NCBI GenBank assembly: GCA_964413535.1 | Contig: CAYPTB010000007.1 | Coordinates: 62,001-126,000 of the forward strand | DNA from: CAYPTB01 sp964413535 | Lineage (GTDB): Bacteria > Planctomycetota > UBA1135 > GCA-002686595 | DNA length: 64,000 nucleotides | Direction of reading: 5' to 3' | Part shown: positions 17,368 through 27,116 of the stretch, one piece after another | How positions within the stretch are numbered: the stretch's first letter is position 1 | Layout: each line of letters starts with the position of its first letter | Program-made: the position numbers and the translations under genes | The notes under the pieces: generated by a model | Databases searched by the model: none | Seen by the model: only the letters and a program-made list of their open reading frames with translations | Told to the model about the DNA's origin: nothing

Positions 17368-20300
17368 CTACGGTTCGCCGGTGAGCACCCAGGCGCCCCA
17401 ATCGCGCAGCGGGTGTCCCTCGTCGCGCAGCGCCATCTTCGCCTTCCACAAGGCCTCGTGCTTTCCGAGCTTCTCCTTCCAGAGCTTCGAGTAGAAGAGC
17501 TCGAACAACCGCCGCGTCGCGGCGTCGTCGACCTTCCAGAGCGACGTGATCGCGCTCCTCGCGCCCGCGCCGATGAGCGCGGCCTGCAGCGATTGGATGC
17601 CCTGACCAGCGCGGCGGATCCCGACGTTCGTCTCGCAGGCCGAGAGGACCGCGAGGTCGCAGTGGCGCAGATCGAGCGTTCCTAGCTCCTCCGCCGTCAG
17701 TAGGCCCGGGACGCGGCCGACCGCGTCGCGGCCGCGATTCGCACCGGCGAGCGCGAGCCCGCACAACGTGTCCGGTGCGAGCCCGCGCACGGAGTCCTCG
17801 GAACGCGCGATGGACGCGAGCCCGATCGCATCCGTCTCCGCGAGCTCGTCGAGCCGCGAGCCGAACACTTCGGGCACGAACCACCCGTGCGTCGCAAGGT
17901 GGAGGTAGCGCGCGCCCCGTACGAGCTGCGCGACCGCTGTCTTCGTCGCGTCCGAACCCGTCAGGCGCTGCGGCTCGCATCCGAATGTCTCCAGGAACAT
18001 CTGGGCGATCGCATCAACTTCGACCGCGGTCTCGGGAAGCGGCGCGAACCCGAGCGCAGGCGCTCCCGCTCGCTCGGTGGCGGGCGGCGTCGCGGCATCG
18101 AGGCGCGGGTCGTCGTCGAAATCTACCTCGCGGTCGTAGTCGACGCCTCCGGCGAGCAGCGCGCGCGGCTCTGCTCCGATGCGCGCAGGCGGATGGACGA
18201 GCCTGCCGAAGGAGGCCTCGTTCCGAAGCGCGATCTTCTCGCCGAGCAGGCTGTCGCCGAGCGGCAGCGCGTCGAACGGCACCAGGTGCAGGAAGTCGTC
18301 GGCAACGACGTGCAGCACGTCCGGCGCTCCGGCGCCAGCGAGCAGCGGGTCGAGGATCCGTTCCCGCAGCCGCTCGCCGAGCTCGGTGATCGAGCGCTCG
18401 TCGCTCGCACTCGTTTCGACCACGACCCCGCGGCCGGCGAGCGGACTGCCAATCGCGGTCCGCCACTGCTCGACGAGTTGCTCGATCTCCTTCGCCGGTC
18501 CGAGGTCCACGCGGTGGACGTCTCCGCTCGCCCGCACGGCGAAGGCGACGAGCGAGTCGACTCGAGGCGGCCGCTCGCCGGTCGCGGGATCCCTGGGCAT
18601 GCGTCGGAGGTAGCGGAGATAGGAGATCGCGAGCGCGTCGTCGCCGAGCGCGCGCGCGACCGATGCGGCGTCGATCTCTCCCCCCAATGCGCCTTCCTGC
18701 GCGAGCGTCACGCGAAGCTTGCGCTCCAGCGCGTCGCGTTGGAAGGCCAGGTTGCGGAGCTCCTTCCGCCAGGCCGTGAGGTCCGCCGCGACGTCCATGG
18801 GTGGCTGTGTGACGTGAGTCACGTGATCGTTGAGTTTCGCCCGGAGCTCCGCGAGGGAGCGGCGTGTGTCGTCGAGCTCGGGCCGTTCGGCGAGCGCGAG
18901 CCCGATCTCCGAGCGCGCGACTGCGGCTCCGCGCAGGCTCTCGATCGTCGAGAAGAGCTCCGCGCCAAGGGCAGACCCCTCTGCCACGAACAGCGCCGTC
19001 GAGAAGTGAGAAAGCCCGGCTCCCGCGGCCTCCCGAGCGTCGCGGGCGGACTCCGTGCGCAGCGAACGGGCGCGCATGCGCTGGCCGTCGAGGAGCGAAG
19101 CCACGAGCTCGCGCGCGCCGTCGACGTCACCCAGCTCGTCCTTCGTCATGGCGAGGTTGTCCCTCGCCAGGAGGAGGTCCGGGTGGTCGGGCGGCACGAG
19201 CCGCATCCACGTCTCGAGGACCTCTTCGAGGAGCTCGTGCGCGCCGTGGAGGTCGCCGAGCGCCTTCTTCGTCAGAGCGAGGTTTCCCTTGGCGACGAGG
19301 ATGTGGGGATGATCGGGCGGAAGGAGCCGCGCACGCGCCTCCAGGACTTCCTCCGCGAGCTCGCGCGAGCGGTGGAGGTCGCCGAGCGCGGCCGCGGTCG
19401 CGACCATGCTTTGCTTCGCGGCGAGGAGCAGGGGATGGTCGGGAGGAAGGAGCCGCGCACGCGCCTCGAGGACCTCCTCCTCGAGAGCGAACGCGTCGTG
19501 GTAGTCGTGGAGCGCCTTCATCGCCCCTGCGAGGTTTCCCTTCGCGAGGAGGAGATCGGAGTGGTCGGGAGGAAGGAGCCGCTCCCGCGCTTCCAGGACC
19601 TCTTCGAGGAGCTCGCGCGCGCCGTGGAGATCCCCCAGCGCGTACCTCGTCCCGGCCAGGCTCTGCTTGGCCTCGACGACATCGGGGTCGTCGGGAGGAA
19701 GGAGCCGCTCCCGCGCTTCGAGGATCTCTTCGAGGAGTTCGCGCGCGCCGTATAGATCTCCCTGCGCCTGCCTCGTCCCGGCCAGGCTCTGCTTGGTCCT
19801 GACGATATCGGGATGGTCGGGTGGAAGGAGCCGCTCCCGCGCCTCGAGGACTTCCTCTCCGAGCCTGCGTGCGCCGTGCAAGTCGCCGAGCGCCTCCTTT
19901 GTCAGTGCGACGTTCGACTTCGCAGCGAGGAGGTCGCTGTGGTAGGGCGGAAGGAGCCGCGTCCGCGCCTCCAGAACCACTTCGAAGAGCTCGTGCGCGC
20001 CCCGGATGTCGTCGAGCTTGTACTTCGTCGAGGCGAGGTTCTGCTTCGCTGCGAGGACGTCGGGATGGTCGGGAGGAAGGAGTTGCGTCTGCGCCGCGAG
20101 GACTTCTTCCTGGAGAGCGCGGGCCCCATGGAGGTCTCCGAGCGCGTGCTTCGTTGCGGCGAGGCCCTGCTTCGCGGTGAGGAGATCGGGGTGATCGGAT
20201 GGGAGAAGTCGTCGTTGGGCCTCGAGGACCTCCTCCGCGAGCTCGTGCGCCCCGTGCAGGTCGCCCATGGACGACATCACGGCTGCGAGGCCCTGCTTCG

Positions 20301-21000
20301 CGGTGAGGAGATCGGGATGGTCGGGCGGAAGAAGCCGCGCGCGGGCCTCGAGGACCTCCTCCGCGAGCTCGCGCGAGCGCTGGAGGTCACCGAGCGCATG
20401 TTTCGTGGCGGCGAGGCCTTCCTTGGCGGCGAGCAGGTTGCGGTGGTCGGGCGGAAGGAATCGCGCGCCCGTCTCGAGGATCTCTTCGAAGACCTTGCGC
20501 GCGCCGTGGACGTCGCCGAGCGCGAATCGGATCACGGCGAGGTTGTGTCGTGCGGTGAGGAGATCGGGGTGGTCCGCCGGAAGCAAAGTCTCTCGCCGTT
20601 GGAGCACCTCCTCGCGAAGCCGCAGTGACAGCTCGAGGCTTCCCAGCGCGTAGGCGAGTCCATCGAGCTCGAGCAGGAGCGCGACATGGCGCCCCACGTC
20701 GGCGGGCGCTGGTCCCGGCAGGGCATCGACCGCTTCGATCAGGAGCGTTCGCGCGCGCTCGAGCTCTCCATTCGTCTGCGCCGCGCGAATGTTGGCGACG
20801 CGCTCGGTCGTAGCGGCCTCGGCCCTCCCCTCAGCTATCGCATCGGAAGCCGGCGCCACTTCGCTCGGGTCGGGAACGGTCGCGGCAGACTCGCTCTGCG
20901 TAGGACGTCCGGTGTGCTCGAAGGTGTCGTCCGTCGGTGCAGCCGACGAGCAGGATGCAGCGACCCCGATGGAAGCGACGAGCAACGCGAGCCTTCGCAT
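17368..21000 (-). CDS. TPR-CHAT lipoprotein (caspase-like domain)
   Basis: A 1210-residue predicted lipoprotein. The signal sequence MRRLALLVASIGVAASC has an AASC lipobox at Cys17. Residues about 129-632 are 12 kinesin-light-chain-like repeats of 42 residues, each with a core such as LEARERLLPPDHPD and a GDLHGA turn. A helical linker follows, then a C-terminal CHAT domain with the His-Cys dyad of caspase-like proteases: His1038 in LATHGWF and Cys1122 in LSACETNVG, followed by RAGQGIQSLQAALIGAGA. CHAT domains are proteases in several known systems, or pseudo-enzymes. The lipobox suggests membrane anchoring. Two further TPR-CHAT genes lie at 58.8-64 kb. The start at 21000 gives the lipoprotein signal. 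Confidence 0.85.
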   Translation of the reverse strand: MRRLALLVASIGVAASCSSAAPTDDTFEHTGRPTQSESAATVPDPSEVAPASDAIAEGRAEAATTERVANIRAAQTNGELERARTLLIEAVDALPGPAPADVGRHVALLLELDGLAYALGSLELSLRLREEVLQRRETLLPADHPDLLTARHNLAVIRFALGDVHGARKVFEEILETGARFLPPDHRNLLAAKEGLAATKHALGDLQRSRELAEEVLEARARLLPPDHPDLLTAKQGLAAVMSSMGDLHGAHELAEEVLEAQRRLLPSDHPDLLTAKQGLAATKHALGDLHGARALQEEVLAAQTQLLPPDHPDVLAAKQNLASTKYKLDDIRGAHELFEVVLEARTRLLPPYHSDLLAAKSNVALTKEALGDLHGARRLGEEVLEARERLLPPDHPDIVRTKQSLAGTRQAQGDLYGARELLEEILEARERLLPPDDPDVVEAKQSLAGTRYALGDLHGARELLEEVLEARERLLPPDHSDLLLAKGNLAGAMKALHDYHDAFALEEEVLEARARLLPPDHPLLLAAKQSMVATAAALGDLHRSRELAEEVLEARARLLPPDHPHILVAKGNLALTKKALGDLHGAHELLEEVLETWMRLVPPDHPDLLLARDNLAMTKDELGDVDGARELVASLLDGQRMRARSLRTESARDAREAAGAGLSHFSTALFVAEGSALGAELFSTIESLRGAAVARSEIGLALAERPELDDTRRSLAELRAKLNDHVTHVTQPPMDVAADLTAWRKELRNLAFQRDALERKLRVTLAQEGALGGEIDAASVARALGDDALAISYLRYLRRMPRDPATGERPPRVDSLVAFAVRASGDVHRVDLGPAKEIEQLVEQWRTAIGSPLAGRGVVVETSASDERSITELGERLRERILDPLLAGAGAPDVLHVVADDFLHLVPFDALPLGDSLLGEKIALRNEASFGRLVHPPARIGAEPRALLAGGVDYDREVDFDDDPRLDAATPPATERAGAPALGFAPLPETAVEVDAIAQMFLETFGCEPQRLTGSDATKTAVAQLVRGARYLHLATHGWFVPEVFGSRLDELAETDAIGLASIARSEDSVRGLAPDTLCGLALAGANRGRDAVGRVPGLLTAEELGTLDLRHCDLAVLSACETNVGIRRAGQGIQSLQAALIGAGARSAITSLWKVDDAATRRLFELFYSKLWKEKLGKHEALWKAKMALRDEGHPLRDWGAWVLTGEP
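19105..20616 (-). repeat. Tandem 126-bp repeats encoding 12 TPR-like units
   Basis: Twelve tandem copies of a 126-bp unit inside the TPR-CHAT gene. The plus strand recurrently shows a 'gatcgggrtggtcgggmggaag' pattern. Units are diverged, but adjacent ones are similar enough for recombination to change copy number. Limits are approximate, read from the protein repeats. Confidence 0.8.
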
Positions 21001-21113
21001 GGACCAACCCTCGACCTTCGGAGCATAGCGCCGCACTGCGTGCGTGGGCGACACAGCGGCCGAAGGCATGCATCCCGCCGTGCCACGCGAGCGACGTGCT
21101 CCTCGCCGCTACC

Positions 21114-22958
21114 ATGTCGGGGCCCATGGACGCGTCCGCCTCGACCGATCCTCTCGGCCACCAGACGATGCGGGTGGAGACGCCCGAGCACGTCGCGATC
21201 GAGTATCCGCTCGCGGGGCTCGGGTCGCGCTTCGCGGCGCTGTGCGCGGACGGCTTGGTGCTCTGCGTGCTGCTGCTCGGCGTGCCGCTCGTCGTGGCGC
21301 TCCTCCTCGCGGCGTTCGACGCGTCCAGCTTCTTCGGCGACGGCTTGCTGCTCGGGTTGTTCGTCGTTTACGCGTTCGCCGTCTCGTGGGGCTACTTCCT
21401 CCTCTTCGAGGCCTTGTCGGACGGACAGACGCCGGGGAAGCGTCTGCTCTCGATTCGCGTCGTGATGGAGGGCGGCTACCCCGTGACGCCGGCGGCCTCG
21501 ACGATCCGCAACTTGCTGCGCTTCGTCGACCTGCAGCCCTTCCCGTGCTGCTTGTTCGGCGGGTTCTGCATGCTGCTCTCGAAGCAGGGCAAGCGCCTGG
21601 GCGACATGGCGGCGGGCACCGTCGTCGTGCGCGAGCTGCCGATCGAGTTCCCCGAGATCCAGGAGGTCTCGACGACCGCCGCGGCGCCGCGGCTCTCCGA
21701 AGCGGCCTATCGCGCGCTCGAGGCGTACGTCGACCGCGCGCAGGAGCTCGAGTCCGGGACGCGCACGCGGCTCGCGCGCACCCTGTGGAGCAAGCTGCCC
21801 GAGGACGTGCGGCGCGAGGCGTCGCCGAACTTCGCCTCGGGTTGGACGCTGGACGACGCGATCGGGGAGCGGCTAGCCGCGCTGTACGCGGAGGAGAGCG
21901 CACGGCGGCACTCGGCGCGCCTCTCCCTGCGCGCGGGTTCCGCGGCGGCGGCGACGCTCCTGCGGCAGAAGCGCGCGCGCTGGGAGGACTTCCGCCGCTC
22001 GGTCGGCTCGATCCGCCGGCGCGGGTTGCGCTCCCAGGACGGCGACGCGGTCGCCGAGTTCGCGGCGCGCTACCGCGAGGTGTCGGCCGACCTCGCGCGC
22101 GCGCGCACCTACGGCGCGTCGGCCGGGACGCTCTTCGCGCTCGAGCGGCTGGTGGGGGCCGCGCACAATCTCTTCTACCGGCCCGCGAGTCGTTCCGCGG
22201 CCGGCGTGTGGCGCTTCCTCGCCCGCGACTTCCCGCGGCTCTTCCGCGCGCGCTGGAAGCCGATCGCCGTGGCCGCGCTCCTGCTCTACGGCCCGGCCGT
22301 CGGCGTCTTCGTCTTGTTGCGCGCGCATCCCGAGTACGAGGTCGAGCTCGCGGGAGCGGAGATCATCGGCCGCGCCGAGCAGGCGCGGGCGGAGGGCAGC
22401 GACTACCGCGACACGCTGGGTTTCTGGCTCGGGAGCGAGTTCCTCTCCTCGCTCCTCATCGCCAACAACGTGCAGGTCTCCTTCCTGGTCTTCGCCGGCG
22501 GCGCGCTGGCCTGCCTGGGGTCGATCGGGGTGCTCACCTTCAACGGCCTCTCCCTCGGCGCCGCGCTGGCGGTCTTCGCGAACCGCGACGTGTTGCACGT
22601 GATCGGCCTGTTCGTCCTGCCGCACGGCGTGATCGAGCTCACTGCCATCTGCATCGCCGGCGGCGCCGGTCTGTGGATGGGAAGCGGCCTCCTCCTTCCG
22701 GGCCGCAGCCCGCGCGGCGTCGCGTTCGCCGCGCGCGCGAAGGAAGCCGTCCTGCTGCTCGGCGGGGTCGCCTTCCTGCTCGTCGTCGCGGGCCTGATCG
22801 AGGGCTACGTCTCGCCTTCGCGCCTGCCGAGCGCGGTCAAGCTCGCGGTGGCGGCCGCGGCTGCTTCGGGGCTCGTCCTGTACCTCGGCGCAGCGGGGCG
22901 TTCCCAGCGCCGAAGCGCGGTCGAAACGCCGCTCCTCACACCAACCCGCGCCGCTTGA
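21114..22958 (+). CDS. RDD family - stage II sporulation protein M (SpoIIM)-like membrane protein
   Basis: A 614-residue multi-spanning membrane protein made of two recognised parts. Residues about 25-185 form an RDD domain, with GSRFAALCADGLVLCVLL, then SDGQTPGKRLLSIRVV and KQGKRLGDMAAGTVVVRE. A soluble helical middle rich in Arg and Ala follows. The C-terminal third (about 380-590) resembles SpoIIM, with NNVQVSFLVFAGGAL, GVLTFNGLSLGAAL and FVLPHGVIELTAICIAGGAG. RDD and SpoIIM proteins usually lie next to MoxR/DUF58 sets, as here, but are commonly separate genes. The ATG at 21126 is an equally possible start. The 3' end overlaps the convergent DUF58 gene by 23 bp. A role in envelope biogenesis is inferred from context only. 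Confidence 0.82.
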   Translation: MSGPMDASASTDPLGHQTMRVETPEHVAIEYPLAGLGSRFAALCADGLVLCVLLLGVPLVVALLLAAFDASSFFGDGLLLGLFVVYAFAVSWGYFLLFEALSDGQTPGKRLLSIRVVMEGGYPVTPAASTIRNLLRFVDLQPFPCCLFGGFCMLLSKQGKRLGDMAAGTVVVRELPIEFPEIQEVSTTAAAPRLSEAAYRALEAYVDRAQELESGTRTRLARTLWSKLPEDVRREASPNFASGWTLDDAIGERLAALYAEESARRHSARLSLRAGSAAAATLLRQKRARWEDFRRSVGSIRRRGLRSQDGDAVAEFAARYREVSADLARARTYGASAGTLFALERLVGAAHNLFYRPASRSAAGVWRFLARDFPRLFRARWKPIAVAALLLYGPAVGVFVLLRAHPEYEVELAGAEIIGRAEQARAEGSDYRDTLGFWLGSEFLSSLLIANNVQVSFLVFAGGALACLGSIGVLTFNGLSLGAALAVFANRDVLHVIGLFVLPHGVIELTAICIAGGAGLWMGSGLLLPGRSPRGVAFAARAKEAVLLLGGVAFLLVVAGLIEGYVSPSRLPSAVKLAVAAAAASGLVLYLGAAGRSQRRSAVETPLLTPTRAA

Positions 22959-24231
22959 TCTCGATGTAGCGGTGGATGACCGCTTCGAGCGCCGCCGTCG
23001 GCGCGACGTCGAGCACCTGGATCCCGGAGCTGCGCATGCGCGTGAGCGTGCGCTCGCGGGCGAGCGCGAGCTCGGAAGCCGCGGCTCGCCGGTAGGCGCT
23101 GCGTTCGTCCGGCGCGGGCGCGAGGGACGCGCGCACGAGGTCGGGGTTCTTCAGGGCGACGAACAGCGGTAGGTGGCGGCGGGCGAGCAGCGCCACGTGC
23201 TTCGTCAAGGGCTCCGAGACGGCCTCGTCGATCACGTCGCTGAAGAAGACGAGCAGCGAACGGCGCGAGATGGCGCGCGAGATCGTCACGAGCGCGCGCG
23301 GGTAGTCGGGCTCGACCGGACGGCTCTCGATCTCCGCGGCGAGGGCGGGGATGCGGTCGGGCGGGTGGTGGCCGGGCGGGAGCACGGCCTGCATGCGGTC
23401 GGCGAAGACGAACACGCCGACCTTGTCGTTCCACGCGCGCGCGACGTCGGAGAGCACGACCGCGGCGGAGAGCGCGTGATCGAGCCGCTCGCGTCCGTCG
23501 AACTCCTCGCACATCCCGCGGCCGGCGTCGATGCACAGCACCACGCACTGGCTGCGCTCGGCCTCGTAGCGGCGCACGATCGGCCGAATGCGGCGCGCCG
23601 TCGCCTTCCAATCGATGCGGCGCGGGTCGTCGCCGCGCACGTACTCGCGCAGCGACTCGAACGCGCCGCTGTCGCCGCGCTCGCGCACGTTGCGCGCGCC
23701 CAGAAGCTGCGGGAGGTGGTGCCACGCGGCGAGCCGCTTCTCGCGCATCTCGCGCAGGCCCGGGACGACGACCACGGTGCGGTCGAGCGCCCGCACGACG
23801 CTCTTCCAGGCGAGTCCGAGGGGACCGAGCACGCGCAGGTGGGCGCGCGCGATCGGGTGGCGTCCGCGGCGCGCGGCCGTGATCGCGAAGGCGACCGGTG
23901 CGCGCCCACGGTTCGGCAGGCGCAGGCGGCGCACCTCCCAGGCGTCGTCGCCGGCGAGCTCGCGCGCGAGGTCCACGGCCACGCGCAGCGCGAGGTCCCG
24001 ACCCGTGCGGTTCTCGAGCTCGAGCGTGAGCCGATCCTCTTGGCCCTGACCCATGCGCGCGGGCGCGCGGGCCGCCAGCTCCAGACCCGCGAGGTCGCCC
24101 GCGAGCAGACCGTCCGCGAGCCACAATCCGACGAGGACACCCGCCGCGGCAGCGGCCGCCGTGGGCGAGAACGCGGTCGCCGCGGCTGCGACCGCGAGCG
24201 CGAGGTAGAAGCTGCGCGAGGGGAGGAACAT
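22936..24231 (-). CDS. DUF58 domain protein
   Basis: A 431-residue protein with two N-terminal membrane helices (residues about 8-40) and the DUF58 core. The core has ARNVRERGDSGAFESLREYVRGDDPRRIDWKATARR, containing the G-x-F-x-x-LR-Y-x-x-GD-x-R-x-IDWKA signature. A vWA-like part follows (VVLCIDAGRGM, RLDHALSAAVVL). The MIDAS-type motif is altered: DAGRGM in place of DxSxSM, so metal binding may be weak. DUF58 proteins are encoded beside MoxR ATPases. The gene lies 6 bp downstream of the MoxR gene and ends in overlap with the convergent RDD-SpoIIM gene. Confidence 0.9.
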   Translation of the reverse strand: MFLPSRSFYLALAVAAAATAFSPTAAAAAAGVLVGLWLADGLLAGDLAGLELAARAPARMGQGQEDRLTLELENRTGRDLALRVAVDLARELAGDDAWEVRRLRLPNRGRAPVAFAITAARRGRHPIARAHLRVLGPLGLAWKSVVRALDRTVVVVPGLREMREKRLAAWHHLPQLLGARNVRERGDSGAFESLREYVRGDDPRRIDWKATARRIRPIVRRYEAERSQCVVLCIDAGRGMCEEFDGRERLDHALSAAVVLSDVARAWNDKVGVFVFADRMQAVLPPGHHPPDRIPALAAEIESRPVEPDYPRALVTISRAISRRSLLVFFSDVIDEAVSEPLTKHVALLARRHLPLFVALKNPDLVRASLAPAPDERSAYRRAAASELALARERTLTRMRSSGIQVLDVAPTAALEAVIHRYIEIKRRGLV

Positions 24232-24237
24232 GCGCTC

Positions 24238-25221
24238 CTACTTGGGAGCGGGGACGCTAGCGATCGCGCTCTCGACGCGGTGGTCGCTCTTCACGCCCTC
24301 GACCTGCGCCTCGGGCGAGAGGATCACGCGGTGGCGCAGCGCGGGCACGGCGAGCTCCTTCACGTCGTCGGGCACGACGTAGTCGCGGCCGGAGACGAGC
24401 GCGTGCGCCTGCGCCGTGCGGAACAGCGCGACGGCGGCGCGCGGGCTCGCGCCGAGCAAGAGGCTCGGGTCCTCGCGCGTGCGACGCACGAGCGCGACGA
24501 CGTAACGGCGCACCTCGGGCTCCACGCGCACCGCGCGCACGAGCAGGCGCAGGCGCCAGAGCTCCTCCTCGCCCAGCACGGGCGCGATGCCGAACGACTC
24601 CGGCTCGGCGGCGTCGAAGCCGTCCGCGTAGTGGTCGAGGATCGAGACCTCCGCGGCTTCGGCCGGATAGCCGATCTGGATCTTCAGCGCGAAGCGATCC
24701 AAGGCCGCCTCCGGCAGGGGATAGGTGCCCTCGTACTCGATCGGGTTCTGCGACGCGAAGACGGTGAACACGCGCGACAGCGGATGCGATACGCCGTCGA
24801 CCGTCACCTGCCGCTCCTGCAGCGCCTCGAGCAGCGCCGACTGCGTCTTCGCCGGCGCGCGGTTGATCTCGTCGGCCAGCACGACGTCCGCGAAGATCGG
24901 CCCCGGCCGGAAGACGAAGTCGCGCGAGCGCTCGTCGAACACGTTCACGCCCGTCACGTCGGTCGGCATGAGGTCCGGCGTGAACTGCACGCGCGAGAAG
25001 CGCGCGTCGAGCGCGCGCGCGATGCACTGGATCATGAGCGTCTTGGCCGTCCCGGGCACGCCCTCGAGCAGCGCGTGCCCGCCGGCGAAGAGCGTGACGA
25101 GCATCTGCGTCACGACCTCCTCCTGCCCCAGCACGACGCGGTTCACCTGCTCCATCAGCTCGCGCACGCGTGCGCCCGTGCGTTCGGCGGTCTCGGGCGA
25201 AAGCTCTGCCAGGTTCGTCAC
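24238..25221 (-). CDS. MoxR family AAA+ ATPase
   Basis: A 327-residue AAA+ ATPase of the MoxR family, proposed to act as a chaperone in maturation of protein complexes. Walker A is GVPGTAKT, Walker B is VVLADEINRAPAKTQSALLE, sensor 1 lies in FASQNPIEYEGTYPLPEAALDRF (Asn), and sensor 2 lies in GASPRAAVALFR. It ends with ALRHRVILSPEAQVEG, typical of the group. Its ATG overlaps the stop of the DUF4350-like gene (ATGA), indicating translational coupling. It is likely partnered with the DUF58 protein encoded next. Confidence 0.95.
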   Translation of the reverse strand: MTNLAELSPETAERTGARVRELMEQVNRVVLGQEEVVTQMLVTLFAGGHALLEGVPGTAKTLMIQCIARALDARFSRVQFTPDLMPTDVTGVNVFDERSRDFVFRPGPIFADVVLADEINRAPAKTQSALLEALQERQVTVDGVSHPLSRVFTVFASQNPIEYEGTYPLPEAALDRFALKIQIGYPAEAAEVSILDHYADGFDAAEPESFGIAPVLGEEELWRLRLLVRAVRVEPEVRRYVVALVRRTREDPSLLLGASPRAAVALFRTAQAHALVSGRDYVVPDDVKELAVPALRHRVILSPEAQVEGVKSDHRVESAIASVPAPK

Positions 25222-26438
25222 GTGCGGGCTCCTTGGTCGGTGCGAATGAGCGTGGCTCGGCGGGATCGGTCGGCGACCGCGCGCACGCGGTCGATTGCCG
25301 CGGCGAGCTCCACGAGGTCCGTCGGCCCGCTCGTCGCCGCGAGCACGAGGTCAAGGTCGGCCGCGATGTCCGGCTCGGCCGCTCGCAGGTGCGCGAGGGT
25401 CGACTCGAGGTCGCCGCCGCCCAGCGCCATGCGCAGGCCGAGCACGAGCTCGCGCGCCGGACGCGCGCGGGCGCGCGCGCGCTCGTAGGCGTCTGCCAGC
25501 GCGACGACGTGTTCGAGCGACGAGCGGCGCGTTCTCGGCGGCGGCGGGAGCGCGCCGCCCTGCCGCAGCCCGCCCGTGACGAGCGCCGTGAACCCGACGG
25601 CGCACAGCGCGAGCAGCGCCCAGCCGGCGCGCGTGCCCGCGAGCCAGGCCAGACCCGCGGCGACGACGCCCTGACCCGCGCGGTGACCGTGGTGGTACTC
25701 CTCGAAGGCGACGCGAGCGACGTCGCCCGCGTCTCGCACGGCGCTCGCGAGCTCGCGCAGGACGACGAGCGCGACCTCGCTCTTTGCGAGCGAGTCGTTC
25801 GTGAGCCCCTCCGTGCCCGCGATCACGAGCGCAGAGCCCGCGCCGCGCCGCACGAGCGCGATGCCCGCGTGGCCGCGAGCGTCGACGTACAGCGGCTCGC
25901 ACGAGCCGCCGGACGCGCGGGCCGTGCGCTTCTCGAAGCCCGTCGCGTCGAGCACTCGTCCGCGCGGATCGAGCGACTCCGGCGACGCGTCGACCAAGTC
26001 GCTCGCGGCCGGCGAGAGCTCGGGCGCGCGCTCGAGGGCCGAGTCGTCGCCGAAGCGCAGGCGCAGCCCGAGCGCGTCCAGCACCGGGTCCCCGCGCTCT
26101 TCGGCCGCGTACACCAGCCGACCGCCGCCCTCGACCCAGTCCGCGAGGCTCTTCGCCTCGGCTTGCCCGAAGGGCGTGCTGGGCGCGAGCACCACGAGCA
26201 CGAAAACCGCGTCGGCCGACAGGTCGGCCGTCGGACGGATCCAGCGCTCGACGTCGAGGCCGAGCTCCGCCAGCGTGAGGTACAGGGCCTTCGCGCCGCC
26301 CGCGCCCGATTGGAACGTGCTCGGTGGCGCGCTCTCGCCCGCGCCGCCGCCGGGCGTGAAGAACGCGACCACGAGCACGAGCATCCCGGCCGCGAAGATC
26401 GCGATCTGCTGCGCGCGCAGTCCGCCCTTCTGCTTCAC
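25218..26438 (-). CDS. DUF4350-like membrane protein
   Basis: A 406-residue protein with an N-terminal membrane helix (QQIAIFAAGMLVLVVAFF) and a second helix near residues 275-295 (WALLALCAVGFTALVTGG). The extracytoplasmic part includes STFQSGAGGAKALYLTLAELG and 'LADWVEGGGRLVYAAEER', as in DUF4350 proteins, which look like inactive class-I glutamine-amidotransferase folds. The C-terminal soluble tail is helical. It starts with GTG at 26438, overlapping the stop of the DUF4129 gene (GTGA), and its own stop overlaps the MoxR start. This places it in a translationally coupled chain typical of MoxR loci. Molecular function is unknown. Confidence 0.75.
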   Translation of the reverse strand: MKQKGGLRAQQIAIFAAGMLVLVVAFFTPGGGAGESAPPSTFQSGAGGAKALYLTLAELGLDVERWIRPTADLSADAVFVLVVLAPSTPFGQAEAKSLADWVEGGGRLVYAAEERGDPVLDALGLRLRFGDDSALERAPELSPAASDLVDASPESLDPRGRVLDATGFEKRTARASGGSCEPLYVDARGHAGIALVRRGAGSALVIAGTEGLTNDSLAKSEVALVVLRELASAVRDAGDVARVAFEEYHHGHRAGQGVVAAGLAWLAGTRAGWALLALCAVGFTALVTGGLRQGGALPPPPRTRRSSLEHVVALADAYERARARARPARELVLGLRMALGGGDLESTLAHLRAAEPDIAADLDLVLAATSGPTDLVELAAAIDRVRAVADRSRRATLIRTDQGART

Positions 26439-27088
26439 TCGGGCACTCCCATCGAGCTCGCGGCCGCGCGCATCGCGCGCCAGGCCGAGTCTCCCCCCGC
26501 GCGCCCGCCGAAGGCCACGGGGTAGAAGGAAGAGAGCAGGGCCTTGAACGGGGGACGGAGCTCCGCCGCGCGCAGCTCGCGCGCGTACTCGCCGCCCGTC
26601 TTGCCCTCGTCGAAGCGCGCGTGGCCGAGCTCGTCGAGCCACAGGAGCACGCCGCGGTACAAGCCGTGCATCGCCTCGGCGTAACGTCCGGCGCGAGCGA
26701 GCTCGGACGCTGCCGTGAGCTCCGCCGCGGGCAGCTCCGCGACACTCGCGCCCGGAAGCTCGCGGCCCCGCACGGTGCCGCGCTCTTCGGCGCCGCGCGC
26801 CTGGAAGATGTGCCACAGCACGTAGCCCGCGAGCGCCGCCACGCCGAGCACGAACAGGATCGCCACGCCCTGCGCCGCCGTCTCGCTCCCGCCCAGCGCC
26901 GACGCGAGCGTCTGCACGAACCACGCCAGGAGCTCTTGCCACTTCTGCTGCAGCTCGAGCAAGAACGCCTCGAGGGACGACGGCTCGGCGACGGCGAACT
27001 CCGCCGCGGCGAGCACGCGCTCGATCGCGGGGAACACCTCGTCGCGACCCGGGAGCGGTCCCGCCGCGTCTTGTACGCCGAGGGGCAT
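26435..27088 (-). CDS. DUF4129 domain protein
   Basis: A 217-residue membrane protein. A single helix lies near residues 70-95 (GVAILFVLGVAALAGYVLWHIF). The C-terminal cytoplasmic DUF4129 domain has ASELARAGRYAEAMHGLYRGVLLWLDELG and 'EGKTGGEYARELR', with a Trp-containing end (SAWRAMRAAA). DUF4129 proteins accompany MoxR/DUF58 genes. The ATG at 27088 was chosen; a TTG one codon upstream is possible. The stop overlaps the start of the following gene. Confidence 0.8.
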   Translation of the reverse strand: MPLGVQDAAGPLPGRDEVFPAIERVLAAAEFAVAEPSSLEAFLLELQQKWQELLAWFVQTLASALGGSETAAQGVAILFVLGVAALAGYVLWHIFQARGAEERGTVRGRELPGASVAELPAAELTAASELARAGRYAEAMHGLYRGVLLWLDELGHARFDEGKTGGEYARELRAAELRPPFKALLSSFYPVAFGGRAGGDSAWRAMRAAASSMGVPE

Positions 27089-27116
27089 CAACGCCGGTTC
27101 GCTCCGCGGCGCGACT

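Noticed and set aside
17368..21000. Type III CRISPR-associated Craspase (gRAMP with TPR-CHAT)
   Set aside because: No gRAMP/Cas7-11 gene, no CRISPR array and no cas genes are in the window, and the protein carries a lipobox.
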